Program-made: the position numbers and the translations under genes
Notes under the pieces: model-generated
Seen by the model: the letters and a program-made list of their open reading frames with translations, nothing else
Told to the model about the DNA's origin: nothing
Database searches by the model: none
Shown here: positions 37,295 through 46,532 of the stretch, in pieces
Position numbering within the stretch: position 1 is the stretch's first letter
Layout of the letters: the number at the start of each line of letters is the position of its first letter
Assembly: GCF_015767245.1 (NCBI RefSeq)
Contig: NZ_JADOTV010000010.1
Location: 62,001-126,000, forward strand
From: Aureivirga sp. CE67
Lineage (GTDB): Bacteria > Bacteroidota > Bacteroidia > Flavobacteriales > Flavobacteriaceae
DNA: 64,000 bases
Direction: 5' to 3'

Positions 37295-38737
37295 ATGAAA
37301 ACCCTACAAGATTTAATTGAAAAATATACTTACGATGAAAAAGTTCCAACAATAGATGATTTATTTTTATTGATTCAGGAAAATAATCTTGATGAAGAAA
37401 AAGAAATTTTAATTGACACTTTTGATTCTGAGTTTTGTCAAAGTCATTATGACTATATGTGTGGTAAATTTAATAATCTAGAATGGATTTTAGATTTACT
37501 CCAAACTGTTGAAAATATAAAAATTCTATCTCCAGATTTTGAACAATATTTCTATTATAAAGCACATGTTTTTGAAATGCTTTCGAGTGTTTCAGAGGAC
37601 AAAAAAGAGAAGTTGAAATACAATCAACTTTGTCTGGATTATTTAAATCAATATTTAGATGAAAATCCTGAAAGTGTCACAACTTTAAATGATATTGCAG
37701 ATAATATTTTTGTTCAATGTCAACTTAAAAATGATTTTTCTAGAGAAAATTTGGATAAAATAAAACAATTACTTTTAGAAGCTATTTGTTTAGAAAGAAA
37801 GGAAGAAAATCAAGGAGGTTTCTTTGCTTTTAACGGAATGGCAATTCATTCTTTTTTGGATAGACAATACAGTTTTTTAGGTTTAAAATTTGAAAATTAT
37901 CAAACTTATTTTAAAGAATATCAAGTTGAGTTTAAAAAAGTAATGATTCAATTTTCAGAAGACAATCCTTCAATTTATTTTCATTGGGCAGAAACACTTT
38001 TAAGAATCACAGAATGGATTAATTATCCAAGTGAAGAAACTTGTAGAATAACTGAAGAAGATGTTACTTTAATTTGGAGAGAAGTAAAAGAAATTTCAAA
38101 GTATATCACGAATTTAAAAAGTAAAGATGAACATTTTCTAACAGCAATTGGACATCTCTTTCATAAAATTGCAAAGCATGAATTGGATTTTGATTTTTTT
38201 GCTTTAGCATTAAATTATTATCAAAAAGCAATTATTGTAAATCCGAAAACTTGGACAAATCCTTATTATGCTAGTGAAGTTTTAAAAAATATAGCTTTTA
38301 TACATTTAAAGAATAAAGAGACAGAAAAAGCTCAAGATTTATTTCTTCAAGGAAAGACAATTTATAAAAAAGCACAAAATGAAATAAATGATTTTCAATT
38401 GAGTATTCATCATGCAAATTTTTTGATGGAATATGCCAAATATTTTGAAAACTATTCAAATACAGAAACTCTTTTAGAATGTAAAAAGCTGTATGAAGAA
38501 AGTAAAATTTTAGGTAAAGATTTTTACACGAGTCCTTTTTATGGTTTGGCAAAAACAAATTTATTATTAGGAAATAAAAGTATTTGTTTAGAAGTTTTGA
38601 AACAATGTTGTGAGATTTTTTCTAATGAATATCATACACATACTTTTGATGAGATTTTAAAAGATGAAGATTTTGTTAAGACTAAAGGTGAGATAATTAA
38701 AATACAAGAGAGTTTTAAAATTAAAATCAAAAAGTAA
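37295..38737 (+). CDS. Helical-repeat (TPR-like) cytoplasmic protein
   Basis: 480 residues without signal peptide or membrane helix. Repeated paired helices, for example ALNYYQKAIIVNPKTW and KAQDLFLQGKTIYKKA, fit TPR-like repeats, clearest in the C-terminal half. The N-terminal 150 residues are acidic. No catalytic motif was seen. The stop codon abuts the next ATG, so it is translated together with the 147-residue gene. Confidence 0.6.
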   Translation: MKTLQDLIEKYTYDEKVPTIDDLFLLIQENNLDEEKEILIDTFDSEFCQSHYDYMCGKFNNLEWILDLLQTVENIKILSPDFEQYFYYKAHVFEMLSSVSEDKKEKLKYNQLCLDYLNQYLDENPESVTTLNDIADNIFVQCQLKNDFSRENLDKIKQLLLEAICLERKEENQGGFFAFNGMAIHSFLDRQYSFLGLKFENYQTYFKEYQVEFKKVMIQFSEDNPSIYFHWAETLLRITEWINYPSEETCRITEEDVTLIWREVKEISKYITNLKSKDEHFLTAIGHLFHKIAKHELDFDFFALALNYYQKAIIVNPKTWTNPYYASEVLKNIAFIHLKNKETEKAQDLFLQGKTIYKKAQNEINDFQLSIHHANFLMEYAKYFENYSNTETLLECKKLYEESKILGKDFYTSPFYGLAKTNLLLGNKSICLEVLKQCCEIFSNEYHTHTFDEILKDEDFVKTKGEIIKIQESFKIKIKK

Positions 38738-39181
38738 ATGAGTTTTGATATACATATTAGTTGTAACTGCTATCAAGATGGTAAGATGGATTTTCCTGAC
38801 TTTAAAGATAAATTAGAATTTGTTGAAGGAATTTGGTATTTAAAACATGAATACGAATGGACAGATTATGAAAAACATTATGATAATTGGAAATTTTGTG
38901 AACATAATCAATATGCTTATTTAGGTTCAAAAGCTCAATCCATAATTTATTGGAGAAAGTATTTGGAAGAGAATTATTCTACAAGATTTCAAAACTTAAT
39001 TTTATTTTTTCCAAATGATAATAGCTATGCAAATTTTGATTATAATAAAGAGAAAGTTCTTTTAGAATTGAAAGAATTTATAAAACTTCAAAATGAAGAA
39101 AAATATATAACAAGATTAAAACAATTTGAAGAAATGCTAAAAATCGCAATCGAATTTAATCAAACAATTTATTGGAATTAA
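38738..39181 (+). CDS. Unknown cytoplasmic protein partnered with the TPR-like gene
   Basis: 147 residues, aromatic and charged, with the start MSFDIHISCNCYQDGKMDF and a helical C-terminus. No signal peptide. The family is not recognised. Because its ATG directly follows the TPR gene's TAA, a shared function is likely; an immunity-like role is only a guess. Confidence 0.55.
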   Translation: MSFDIHISCNCYQDGKMDFPDFKDKLEFVEGIWYLKHEYEWTDYEKHYDNWKFCEHNQYAYLGSKAQSIIYWRKYLEENYSTRFQNLILFFPNDNSYANFDYNKEKVLLELKEFIKLQNEEKYITRLKQFEEMLKIAIEFNQTIYWN

Positions 39182-39211
39182 AAAAGACTAACACTGAAGT
39201 TAGTCTTTTTT
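39181..39211 (+). terminator. Terminator after the TPR-like gene pair
   Basis: GACTAAC and GTTAGTC arms around ACTGAA, flanked by A and T runs. Confidence 0.8.
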
Positions 39212-39282
39212 CTTTATAAAATCGTGTATTTCAAATCTAAATAATAGAATTTCTATAAGTTAATAGTTTAATATTGAGGTTT

Positions 39283-39834
39283 TTATTTAAGCTCTATTAA
39301 ATTGATTTGACCATCTTGAAGTCGATTAAAAGTTCCAACTAAAAAATCTTGTTCTTGTAGTTTAGTTTCCAATTCATCACATAAATCATTACAGTCAATT
39401 TTAATCTGATTTAGAATTTCGTATCCTGAAGTTGTTGTAATAAAACTTTCTCCATTTATTTTTAAATCAATATCAAATGAAGTTTCATTATTCACCTCTT
39501 GAGTTGATTTTACTTCTAATAATGAATATTTTAAGGAGCTACCATCTTGAGGTGGGTTTTCAACTTGTTGAACTTTTACTTTAAGATTGTAAATAAATCC
39601 TGATTGATAATCAAACCCATCAATGGAATTATAAAATTTTGTCCAATTATCAGAGCCTATTTTGTCATCTTCTTGAACTAATAATGTCAAAGATAAACCT
39701 TCGCTAATTCCCGTGTTTTGATAATGATTAATTCTCATGTCAATAGTTTGGGCATTGTCTTGATTATTATCATCATCTTTAGAACAAGAAAATAAAATTC
39801 CGATAATCATTAAAATTAATAAGTGCTTTTTCAT
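39283..39834 (-). CDS. Lipoprotein of unknown function
   Basis: A lipobox LFSC (Cys at residue 17) is followed by the acidic SKDDDNNQDN linker typical of surface-exposed flavobacterial lipoproteins. The remaining 150 residues appear beta-rich and were not recognised. A TATTTTTG box (minus strand, 39888-39895) could be its promoter. Confidence 0.6.
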   Translation of the reverse strand: MKKHLLILMIIGILFSCSKDDDNNQDNAQTIDMRINHYQNTGISEGLSLTLLVQEDDKIGSDNWTKFYNSIDGFDYQSGFIYNLKVKVQQVENPPQDGSSLKYSLLEVKSTQEVNNETSFDIDLKINGESFITTTSGYEILNQIKIDCNDLCDELETKLQEQDFLVGTFNRLQDGQINLIELK

Positions 39835-39926
39835 AGTATAAAATTTAAGTTAAAATAATAGTAATTCTTTATAATTAGCAATTTTAGCAAAAATAGACTT
39901 TTAATATAAAAAATGAAAATCTTTTT

Positions 39927-40436
39927 TTATTTCTTCAAAAAATCTTTAAGTCTTTTATCAAATCTAGGATCTTCACCAAAAGTAAAATTTTCTGGCAAAC
40001 CAAATTCAATTTTAAAACCATTACTACGATATTTTGGAAAAGTATAAACTCGATCACAACCAGCTGAAGAAGCCATACCCCAAAACCAAAAACCATAAAT
40101 AATTTCGCCATTTAATACCATAGCAACGGGTGTGAAACTTGAAAAAGCTAAATTATTTATTCTTTTTTGAGCAGTATCTGTGAGGGTAATTTGTTGATTA
40201 TCCCAATCAAAATTTTTGATATCATTATATGTAATTAATGGTGAATCATACAAATCATCTTTCTTTAAATCTAAACAAAATATGCATTCTTGTTTGCCCC
40301 CTTTATAGTTTTCGTAGTTTAAATCTAAGTTTTCTTTTTTAACTAAATAAATCTCAATTCCACTATTTTTATTTTGACTATAAAGTAGGGAAGAGGTGAT
40401 AAATATTAATAGAATAACAATTTTTTTTAATTTCAT
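39927..40436 (-). CDS. Exported protein of unknown function
   Basis: The signal peptide is IVILLIFITSSLLYSQ. Notable segments are the cysteine pair in CIFCLDLKKDDLYDSP and GEIIYGFWFWGMASSAGCDRVYTFP. CIFC is not followed by His, so it is not a heme c site. The family was not recognised. Confidence 0.55.
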   Translation of the reverse strand: MKLKKIVILLIFITSSLLYSQNKNSGIEIYLVKKENLDLNYENYKGGKQECIFCLDLKKDDLYDSPLITYNDIKNFDWDNQQITLTDTAQKRINNLAFSSFTPVAMVLNGEIIYGFWFWGMASSAGCDRVYTFPKYRSNGFKIEFGLPENFTFGEDPRFDKRLKDFLKK

Positions 40437-40553
40437 AAATAGTAATTTTTAGTTGAGTTAATGTTTACAATTTTTATTCTTCAATCTAAATATATTTAAA
40501 CTTAAAACTAATTGATTTTTTTAAAAAATATAATTGTTTCAAGAAATTAAATC

Positions 40554-40592
40554 TAAAAAAATCCGATTCATTTTGTTTTAATTGAATCGGAT
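40554..40592 (-). terminator. Terminator after the amidotransferase-like gene
   Basis: AATCCGATTCA and its complement TGAATCGGATT enclose a 10-base loop; the T run is on the minus strand, after the stop at 40616. Confidence 0.8.
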
Positions 40593-40615
40593 TCTCTAAA
40601 TATATCTTTATAATA

Positions 40616-41908
40616 TTAAGTTTTTTGATGTTTCTTTTTTGCTGCTGGAAATAAAACATTGTTTAAAATCAAACGATATCCAGGTGAATTTGGATGTAAA
40701 TCTAATTCTGTTTTAGGGTCTCCAACTCTGTGCTGGTAATCTTCCGGATCATGACCTCCGTAGAAAGTAAACATTCCTTTTCCTTTTGTTCCATGAATAT
40801 ATCTTGCTTCTCCATTTGATTTATGTTCTCCCATCACAAGTATATTTGATTTCACAGTACTTCTATCAAAAGAAGTTGTTTGTCCCATAAAACCTTTTAC
40901 TAAAACTGTATGATTTTGACAAAGCATTGTTGGAATCGGATCCCATTTTGCAGAATAATCCATCAAAGAAAAATAATCAGAAGTTCTAGGTATTTTTCTT
41001 TTTCTAGTCATGTCTATAGAAGAGAATTCATATTCTGTAGGATTTCTAGATAAAATGAAATTCTTAAAGGCAAATGTTTTTCTAAAATCAATTTTCGATT
41101 GATAATTTGCTTCCGAAGGATCTCCATCAAACATTACTTCTGTAATATCGACACCTTCAGCTGAAAGAGCAATATCAAAACTATCTGTTGCAGAACACAT
41201 TGCAAACATAAACCCTCCACCAATCACATAATCACGGATTTTTTTTGCCACAGCCAATTTTTCTTGAGAAACCTTATTATAACCCAATTTTGTTGCTAAA
41301 GCTTCCGCATCTTTCTTTTGTTCTATATACCAAGGAGCCGCTCTATAATTTCCATAAAATTTCCCATATTGTCCTGTAAAATCTTCATGATGTAGATGAA
41401 GCCACTCGTAAACAAGTAATTTATCATCTAATACTTCCTCATCATAAATGACATCATAAGGAATTTCTGCATAACTTAAAACCATTGTTACAGCATCATC
41501 CCAAGGAAGTTTTCCTTTAGGAGAATAAACAGCAATTTTTGGAGCTTTTTCTAAAGTTACAGCTTCCATATTTTTAGAAGGACTCGCAATTTCTGCTAAA
41601 ATAGAAGCTGCTTCAGAATCGCTAATTACATTATAAGTTACACCACGAATTTTACATTCATTTCTTGTAGCATCATTATCTTCTAATAAAAATGAACCAC
41701 CACGATAATTTAAAAGCCATTTCGCAGATCCGCCATTTTGTAAAAACCAATAGGTAATTCCATAAGCTTTTAAATGGTTTTTCTGTATTTCAGCATCCAT
41801 TGGAATTAAAATAAAAGAAGCAAAAGATTGTATAGAAAACAAAAAAGTGAATACCACCAAAATAGTAGTATTCACTTTTCTGCACTTTGAACTAAAATTT
41901 AGTTTCAT
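40616..41908 (-). CDS. Secreted Bacteroidota protein, amidotransferase-like fold
   Basis: 430 residues with a signal peptide (ILVVFTFLFSIQSFAS). A central region (KIAVYSPKGKLPWDDAVTMVL, then DYVIGGGFMFAMCSATDS) resembles a class I glutamine-amidotransferase or ThuA-like fold, with a cysteine at the position of a nucleophile. HHEDFTGQYGKFYG is also conserved-looking. Databases often label such proteins asparagine synthetase B, but no ATP-pyrophosphatase domain is present, so that name is not supported. It follows dnaB by 27 bp. Confidence 0.55.
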   Translation of the reverse strand: MKLNFSSKCRKVNTTILVVFTFLFSIQSFASFILIPMDAEIQKNHLKAYGITYWFLQNGGSAKWLLNYRGGSFLLEDNDATRNECKIRGVTYNVISDSEAASILAEIASPSKNMEAVTLEKAPKIAVYSPKGKLPWDDAVTMVLSYAEIPYDVIYDEEVLDDKLLVYEWLHLHHEDFTGQYGKFYGNYRAAPWYIEQKKDAEALATKLGYNKVSQEKLAVAKKIRDYVIGGGFMFAMCSATDSFDIALSAEGVDITEVMFDGDPSEANYQSKIDFRKTFAFKNFILSRNPTEYEFSSIDMTRKRKIPRTSDYFSLMDYSAKWDPIPTMLCQNHTVLVKGFMGQTTSFDRSTVKSNILVMGEHKSNGEARYIHGTKGKGMFTFYGGHDPEDYQHRVGDPKTELDLHPNSPGYRLILNNVLFPAAKKKHQKT

Positions 41909-41935
41909 AGTTATTTTTATGTTTTGTTAATATTT

Positions 41936-43501
41936 TTAAAAAGGTACATCACTATTTGGTGTTCCGAAATCTGTATCAAAAGGCGATCCAAAAGCATCTT
42001 CTGGACTAGCAAAGTTTGAAGGTGAAATTCCTGGTTCACTTTCTCCTCCTTCACCAGATAAATCATTCATTTTAGATTGAAATTCTGTTCCGAATCCTTC
42101 TTCTAAATCGGCGAATTTTGCTAAGTGTCCAATAAACTTTAAACGAATATTTTCTAATCCACCATTACGGTGTTTTGCAACAATAAATTCTGCTTGTCCT
42201 TCACAAGGCGTTCTTTCATCATCATCCCATTCTGTTTGCCCATAATATTCTGGACGGAAAATGAATGATACGATATCGGCATCCTGCTCAATCGCTCCAG
42301 ATTCACGAAGATCGGATAGTAAAGGTCTTTTACTTCCACCTCTGGTTTCAACGGCACGAGAAAGCTGCGAAAGTGCAATTACGGGAATATTTAATTCTTT
42401 TGCAAGTGCTTTAAGATTTCGGGAAATTGTAGAAATCTCCTGCTCACGATTTCCTCCACCTTTTGCTGCTCCACCAGCGGTCATCAACTGAAGATAATCG
42501 ATAATGATCATTTTGATTCCATGTTGTGAGGCCAAACGTCTTGCTTTTGCTCTTAAATCAAAAATAGAAAGAGAAGGAGTATCATCAATAAAAATAGGAG
42601 CATCTGAAAGATTTTTTACTTTCACATTTAATTGTTCCCATTCATGTTGTTCTAAATTACCTTTTCTTAGTTTTTCAGAAGTAAGTCCAGTTTCACTAGA
42701 AATCATTCTGGTGATAAGCTGAACTGATGACATCTCCAGAGAGAAAATAGCTACGGCATTATTAAATTCAATTGCCATATTTTTCGCCATTGACATTACA
42801 AAGGCAGTTTTTCCCATTCCAGGACGAGCGGCTAGAATAATCAAATCGGAAGGTTGCCAACCAGAAGTTAACTGATCTAGTTTTGTAAAACCAGATGCAA
42901 CTCCACTCATTCCTTCTTGATTTGAAATTTCTTGAATTTTCTTAATTGCTTGTGAAACTAAGCTTTGTGCGTTTTCAGATCCTTTCTTTAAGTTTCCTTG
43001 TGTAACCTCGAAAAGCTTAGATTCAGCACTATCTAATAAATCAAATACATCTGTAGTTTCATCATATGCTTCGTTGATAATTTCTGTAGAAATAGAAATT
43101 AATTTTCTTTGAATATACTTTTGAAGAATAATTCTCGCATGAAATTCAATATGTGCAGCAGAAGAGACCTTTTGTGTAAGATTAATTAGGTATAAATCCC
43201 CACCAATCACATCAAGTTTTCCGTTTTTACGAAGTTGGTTTGAAACAGTTAGTAAATCCGTAGGTTCTGAATTTTCAAAAAGATTATAAATGGCTTCATA
43301 TATATGTTTATGACCTTCTTTATAAAAAACGTCGGCATGTAAAATATCAATTACATCATCTACACCTTTTTTATCAATCATCATGGCACCAAGAACTGCC
43401 TCCTCTAAGTCTAATGCTTGAGGTGGGACTTTACCTTGTTCTAGGTTTATGACTTGTTTTTTCTTAGTATTTCTATAACCTGACGGTTGCGTTTCTTCCA
43501 T
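41936..43501 (-). CDS. dnaB: Replicative DNA helicase
   Basis: 521 residues. The N-terminal DnaB domain (about 20-125, PPQALDLEEAVLGAMMID) is linked to the RecA-like helicase core: Walker A AARPGMGKTAFVMSMA, Walker B IIIDYLQLM, and SQLSRAVETR with the ESGAIEQDADIVSF arginine-containing region. No intein. A disordered acidic tail of about 45 residues follows, as in other flavobacteria. It unwinds DNA ahead of the replication fork. Confidence 0.97.
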   Translation of the reverse strand: MEETQPSGYRNTKKKQVINLEQGKVPPQALDLEEAVLGAMMIDKKGVDDVIDILHADVFYKEGHKHIYEAIYNLFENSEPTDLLTVSNQLRKNGKLDVIGGDLYLINLTQKVSSAAHIEFHARIILQKYIQRKLISISTEIINEAYDETTDVFDLLDSAESKLFEVTQGNLKKGSENAQSLVSQAIKKIQEISNQEGMSGVASGFTKLDQLTSGWQPSDLIILAARPGMGKTAFVMSMAKNMAIEFNNAVAIFSLEMSSVQLITRMISSETGLTSEKLRKGNLEQHEWEQLNVKVKNLSDAPIFIDDTPSLSIFDLRAKARRLASQHGIKMIIIDYLQLMTAGGAAKGGGNREQEISTISRNLKALAKELNIPVIALSQLSRAVETRGGSKRPLLSDLRESGAIEQDADIVSFIFRPEYYGQTEWDDDERTPCEGQAEFIVAKHRNGGLENIRLKFIGHLAKFADLEEGFGTEFQSKMNDLSGEGGESEPGISPSNFASPEDAFGSPFDTDFGTPNSDVPF

Positions 43502-43684
43502 AAAAACGAATAAAATTTAATTGCCGAAACAAAAGTGCAAAATAATACATTTTTAGCTTAATTTACAATATTTATTTCACATATAAATCACAATTTTTTA
43601 GATAATTAATTTTCAATTTATTAAGGGGATTTCGTATATTATAAACCTAATTTTAATAGTTGTTTATCTTTAATATTTTTCCCT

Positions 43685-43990
43685 ATGTTACATTCTTCTT
43701 TAATATCTGACCTGCACTATAACGAAGATCATGCCATAATTTATGATCTTTTTGAAACACCAAAATCTTCTGAAAAAGCTATATTGTTTAGAAAAGAACA
43801 AACGGTAGACGAAAGCTTTTTTTTAGCAAATGGAGTAGTAGAAGTTTTTGCTGGAATTATTGAAATTACCCATGAAAATGAAGCTGTAAAAACTTTTGAT
43901 AAAGGAGATTTATTCTTTTTAGAAATAAATTCAAAATTTACTATAAAAGCAAAAGTAAACACAATCTTGAGATATACTGTTTTTAAGTAA
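43685..43990 (+). CDS. Small cupin-like protein
   Basis: 101 residues without signal peptide. The second half, with VVEVFAGIIEITHENEA then KGDLFFLEINSKFTIKAK, resembles a single cupin/AraC-type sugar-binding beta sandwich, but metal ligands are not obvious. Function is unknown. Confidence 0.5.
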   Translation: MLHSSLISDLHYNEDHAIIYDLFETPKSSEKAILFRKEQTVDESFFLANGVVEVFAGIIEITHENEAVKTFDKGDLFFLEINSKFTIKAKVNTILRYTVFK

Positions 43991-44015
43991 AAACTTTTTA
44001 AACTTATAAAAAAGA

Positions 44016-44044
44016 AAGCCATATCGTTTTGATATGGCTTTTTT
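44016..44044 (+). terminator. Terminator after the cupin-like gene
   Basis: AAGCCATATC and GATATGGCTT arms around GTTTT, followed by T. The 329-bp gap that follows holds the direct repeats described next and nothing else recognisable. Confidence 0.85.
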
Positions 44045-44245
44045 CAAATGAAATAAAACTGTGAAATATTCTAGTCTTATAAAGGGGCGTTTTATTTCAA
44101 GAAAATTATGGACAAATAGCTGTCTCTCTTAATAATTGTTACTGCAAAAGAATGAAAGTTTTGAATTAGATTTAAAATAATTAAAGATAATAGGAGATTT
44201 TTTCAGTGTTTTTGTAAATTAAAGTATATAAAAGAAGAAAAGTGA

Positions 44246-44275
44246 TTCACTGAAAAAATAGGCTAATTCACTGAA
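44246..44275 (+). promoter_or_regulatory. Candidate LytTR binding site (two 9-bp direct repeats)
   Basis: TTCACTGAA occurs at 44246-44254 and 44267-44275, 21 bp apart (12-bp gap, two helical turns). LytTR regulators such as AgrA bind paired 9-bp direct repeats with this spacing. A related inverted half-site, TTCAGTGTT, lies at 44202-44210. The position 45-74 bp before the sensor-kinase gene suggests autoregulation. Confidence 0.6.
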
Positions 44276-44319
44276 ATTATAAATTTTGTCTTTTATCAAT
44301 TTTTACATTTACAGATTAT

Positions 44320-45300
44320 ATGAAAATAATGTATAAACATATAACTATTTGGCTTATTTATAGTTTTCTGCTTTTCAGTTTTTATTTGATTGGTTCAAAT
44401 ACTTCATCTGCAATAATTCATACCGTTTCTTTTGTTGGAAATCAATTATTAGCTTTTTATTTAAATCATTATTTTCTTTTACCCAAAACATTTGAAAAAA
44501 GAAAATACATCACTTATGCTTTTTCTAATATTATTCTGATACTTTTTGGAGCTTTTTCTAATACTTTTATTGAAGGGTTTTTTGGTCATAAATCCGAGCA
44601 TTTTGAATTGAATTTAGAATCTTTATATGCACATTCGCTACCTACAGTTTTAGCTATTTTTATCGCTTTTATTATTTATACTTATCTAAAAAGATTAAAA
44701 CAAGAACAAAAAGAACTGGAATTATTGAAGTCAGAGAAAAACTTTTTGATTCAACAAATTAATCCTCATTTTCTGTTTAATACTTTGAATAATATTTATT
44801 CTTTAACAATTGAAAATAATCCAAAAGGATCTGAAGCAGTGATGCAATTGTCAAAAATGTTGGATTATTCACTTTATGGTAACAAACACGAATTTGTTTC
44901 TATAATAGATGAAAAAAAATATATCGAAAATTTTATCAAACTCTTTAGTTTAAAAGATGAAGAAATAGACGGAATTTCATTTACAACAAAGAATATAAAT
45001 ATAGAAACCAAAATAGCTCCGATGCTTTTAATTCCTTTTGTAGAAAATGCTTTTAAACATGGAAATATTGAAGAAAATAATATTGGCAAAATAGCTATTG
45101 AACTTTTTGAAGATGAAAATGAAATTAATTTTTCATGTGTTAATACTTTTCGAGAAGGGAAGAAAATTGATCAAATAGGTGGAATAGGAATTGTAAATGT
45201 AACTAGAAGATTAGAACTAATTTATCCAAAAAAATACGATTTGAATATTGAAAAAAAAGAAGGATTGTTTAAAGTGTATTTAAAAATTAAGAAAAAATGA
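44320..45300 (+). CDS. LytS/YehU-type sensor histidine kinase
   Basis: 326 residues with four N-terminal membrane helices (about 6-125) and a short cytoplasmic catalytic part. The phosphoacceptor histidine is in IQQINPHFLFNTLNNIYS, and the ATP-binding N box in LLIPFVENAFKHGN. No sensory domain besides the membrane helices. It overlaps its response regulator by 4 bp. The stimulus is unknown. Confidence 0.9.
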   Translation: MKIMYKHITIWLIYSFLLFSFYLIGSNTSSAIIHTVSFVGNQLLAFYLNHYFLLPKTFEKRKYITYAFSNIILILFGAFSNTFIEGFFGHKSEHFELNLESLYAHSLPTVLAIFIAFIIYTYLKRLKQEQKELELLKSEKNFLIQQINPHFLFNTLNNIYSLTIENNPKGSEAVMQLSKMLDYSLYGNKHEFVSIIDEKKYIENFIKLFSLKDEEIDGISFTTKNINIETKIAPMLLIPFVENAFKHGNIEENNIGKIAIELFEDENEINFSCVNTFREGKKIDQIGGIGIVNVTRRLELIYPKKYDLNIEKKEGLFKVYLKIKKK

Positions 45301-46013
45301 TTTATAAATGTATAATCATTGATGATGAACAACCTGCGAGAAGGTTGTTACAAAATTATTGTAATAAAATAGAAGATCTAGAAGTAATTGCTTCTTTTAA
45401 ATCAGCTTTGGATGCAATAGATTTTTTGAAAAATAACGAAGTCGATATTATTTTTTTAGACATACAAATGCCTGAAATTACAGGGATTGATTTCCTAAAA
45501 ATTATACAGAGAAAAGAAGCAAAAATTATTTTTACTACGGCATATCGAGATTATGCTCTTGAAGGTTTTGATTTGGATGTGACAGATTATTTATTAAAAC
45601 CAATTGAATTTTTTAGATTCATAAAAGCAATTGAAAAAGTAAAAAAACTGGGTTTAAAAGAAGAAAATCAGACAGAAGAAAAGGAAAAGAAGGATAATGA
45701 TTTTATTTTATTAAAATCAGGAAAAAAACAATTTAGAATTAAAAAAGATTCGATTAATTATATAAAATCTGAAAATGAATATGTGACTTATTATTTTTCA
45801 GATAGAAATAAATTATTGATTTATGGTTCGATTAAAGAAATTATTTCCAATAATATTTTGAATTCAAATTTTCTAAGAGTGCATCGTTCATATATCGTAA
45901 ATATGAATAAAATAGATTATGTAGAAGGGAATAGAATTGTTACGGATACAATCAAAATTCCAATAAGTGAAACATATCGTAATGATTTTTTTGAAAAATG
46001 GCAAAAAAAATAG
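45297..46013 (+). CDS. LytTR-family response regulator
   Basis: 238 residues. The receiver (about 1-120) has IIDDEQPARRLL and the phosphorylated aspartate in IIFLDIQMPEITG. The LytTR DNA-binding domain (about 138-238) has IKSENEYVTYYF and LRVHRSYIVNMNKIDYVEGN. It is encoded with its membrane kinase and preceded by the paired repeats at 44246-44275. Confidence 0.93.
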   Translation: MIYKCIIIDDEQPARRLLQNYCNKIEDLEVIASFKSALDAIDFLKNNEVDIIFLDIQMPEITGIDFLKIIQRKEAKIIFTTAYRDYALEGFDLDVTDYLLKPIEFFRFIKAIEKVKKLGLKEENQTEEKEKKDNDFILLKSGKKQFRIKKDSINYIKSENEYVTYYFSDRNKLLIYGSIKEIISNNILNSNFLRVHRSYIVNMNKIDYVEGNRIVTDTIKIPISETYRNDFFEKWQKK

Positions 46014-46033
46014 GTTCTCCAAAAAAGAGAACC
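46013..46033. terminator. Bidirectional terminator
   Basis: GGTTCTC and GAGAACC arms between convergent genes; the T run is best on the minus strand. Confidence 0.65.
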
Positions 46034-46039
46034 TTAATT

Positions 46040-46531
46040 TTATCTGATAGGAGATTGTCGATCTGTTGGAATCCCAACTTTAAAAGAGGGATAACTTTCT
46101 TCTCCAGCGTAGGCGTGGCAAGCGGTACAACTATTTCGCATAAATTCTATTTTTTCATTAAACAGATTTTTATCTTTTGCATCAATAGCTTTTTTCATTT
46201 CAGGAATAACATTGTTTAAAAAATGTTCAGCTGATTTTGCTCTATTTGGTCTTCTTTGTAAACCAAGTTTTAAAGCTTTTTTTATCTTTTTTAATTGATA
46301 ATTTGCATAATCCCAATTTTTATCTTGACCTCCCCAATACAGTTCTTGATATCTATATCCAATTTCTACCATAGCTTTATCCAAACCTCGAAATTGTTTT
46401 TCTATTATTTTAATTTTTTCCTGTTCTGAACCCTTAATCCATCTTCCTTCAACTGGTAAATGTTGTTCTTTTGAATTAGTACATGAGATAAAAATAATTT
46501 CTAATGTAAAAACGATAAATAATTTTTTCAT
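46040..46531 (-). CDS. Monoheme c-type lipoprotein
   Basis: 163 residues with a lipobox IFISC (Cys about 17) and one heme c motif CTACH near residue 137, in a four-helix-like cytochrome arrangement. It begins one base after a diheme lipoprotein gene, so the two probably form one electron-transfer unit. The physiological redox partner is unknown. Confidence 0.78.
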   Translation of the reverse strand: MKKLFIVFTLEIIFISCTNSKEQHLPVEGRWIKGSEQEKIKIIEKQFRGLDKAMVEIGYRYQELYWGGQDKNWDYANYQLKKIKKALKLGLQRRPNRAKSAEHFLNNVIPEMKKAIDAKDKNLFNEKIEFMRNSCTACHAYAGEESYPSFKVGIPTDRQSPIR

Positions 46532-46532
46532 T

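Noticed and set aside
39927-40436. Heme c site at CIFC
   Set aside because: The motif lacks the following histidine required in CxxCH.
42154-42722. Open frames on both strands within dnaB
   Set aside because: They overlap conserved helicase motifs in other frames and have no promoter or family match.
44279-44288. TAAATTTTG as -7 box of the LytS gene
   Set aside because: The spacing inside the box is one base longer than TAnnTTTG and no TTG lies at the right distance.
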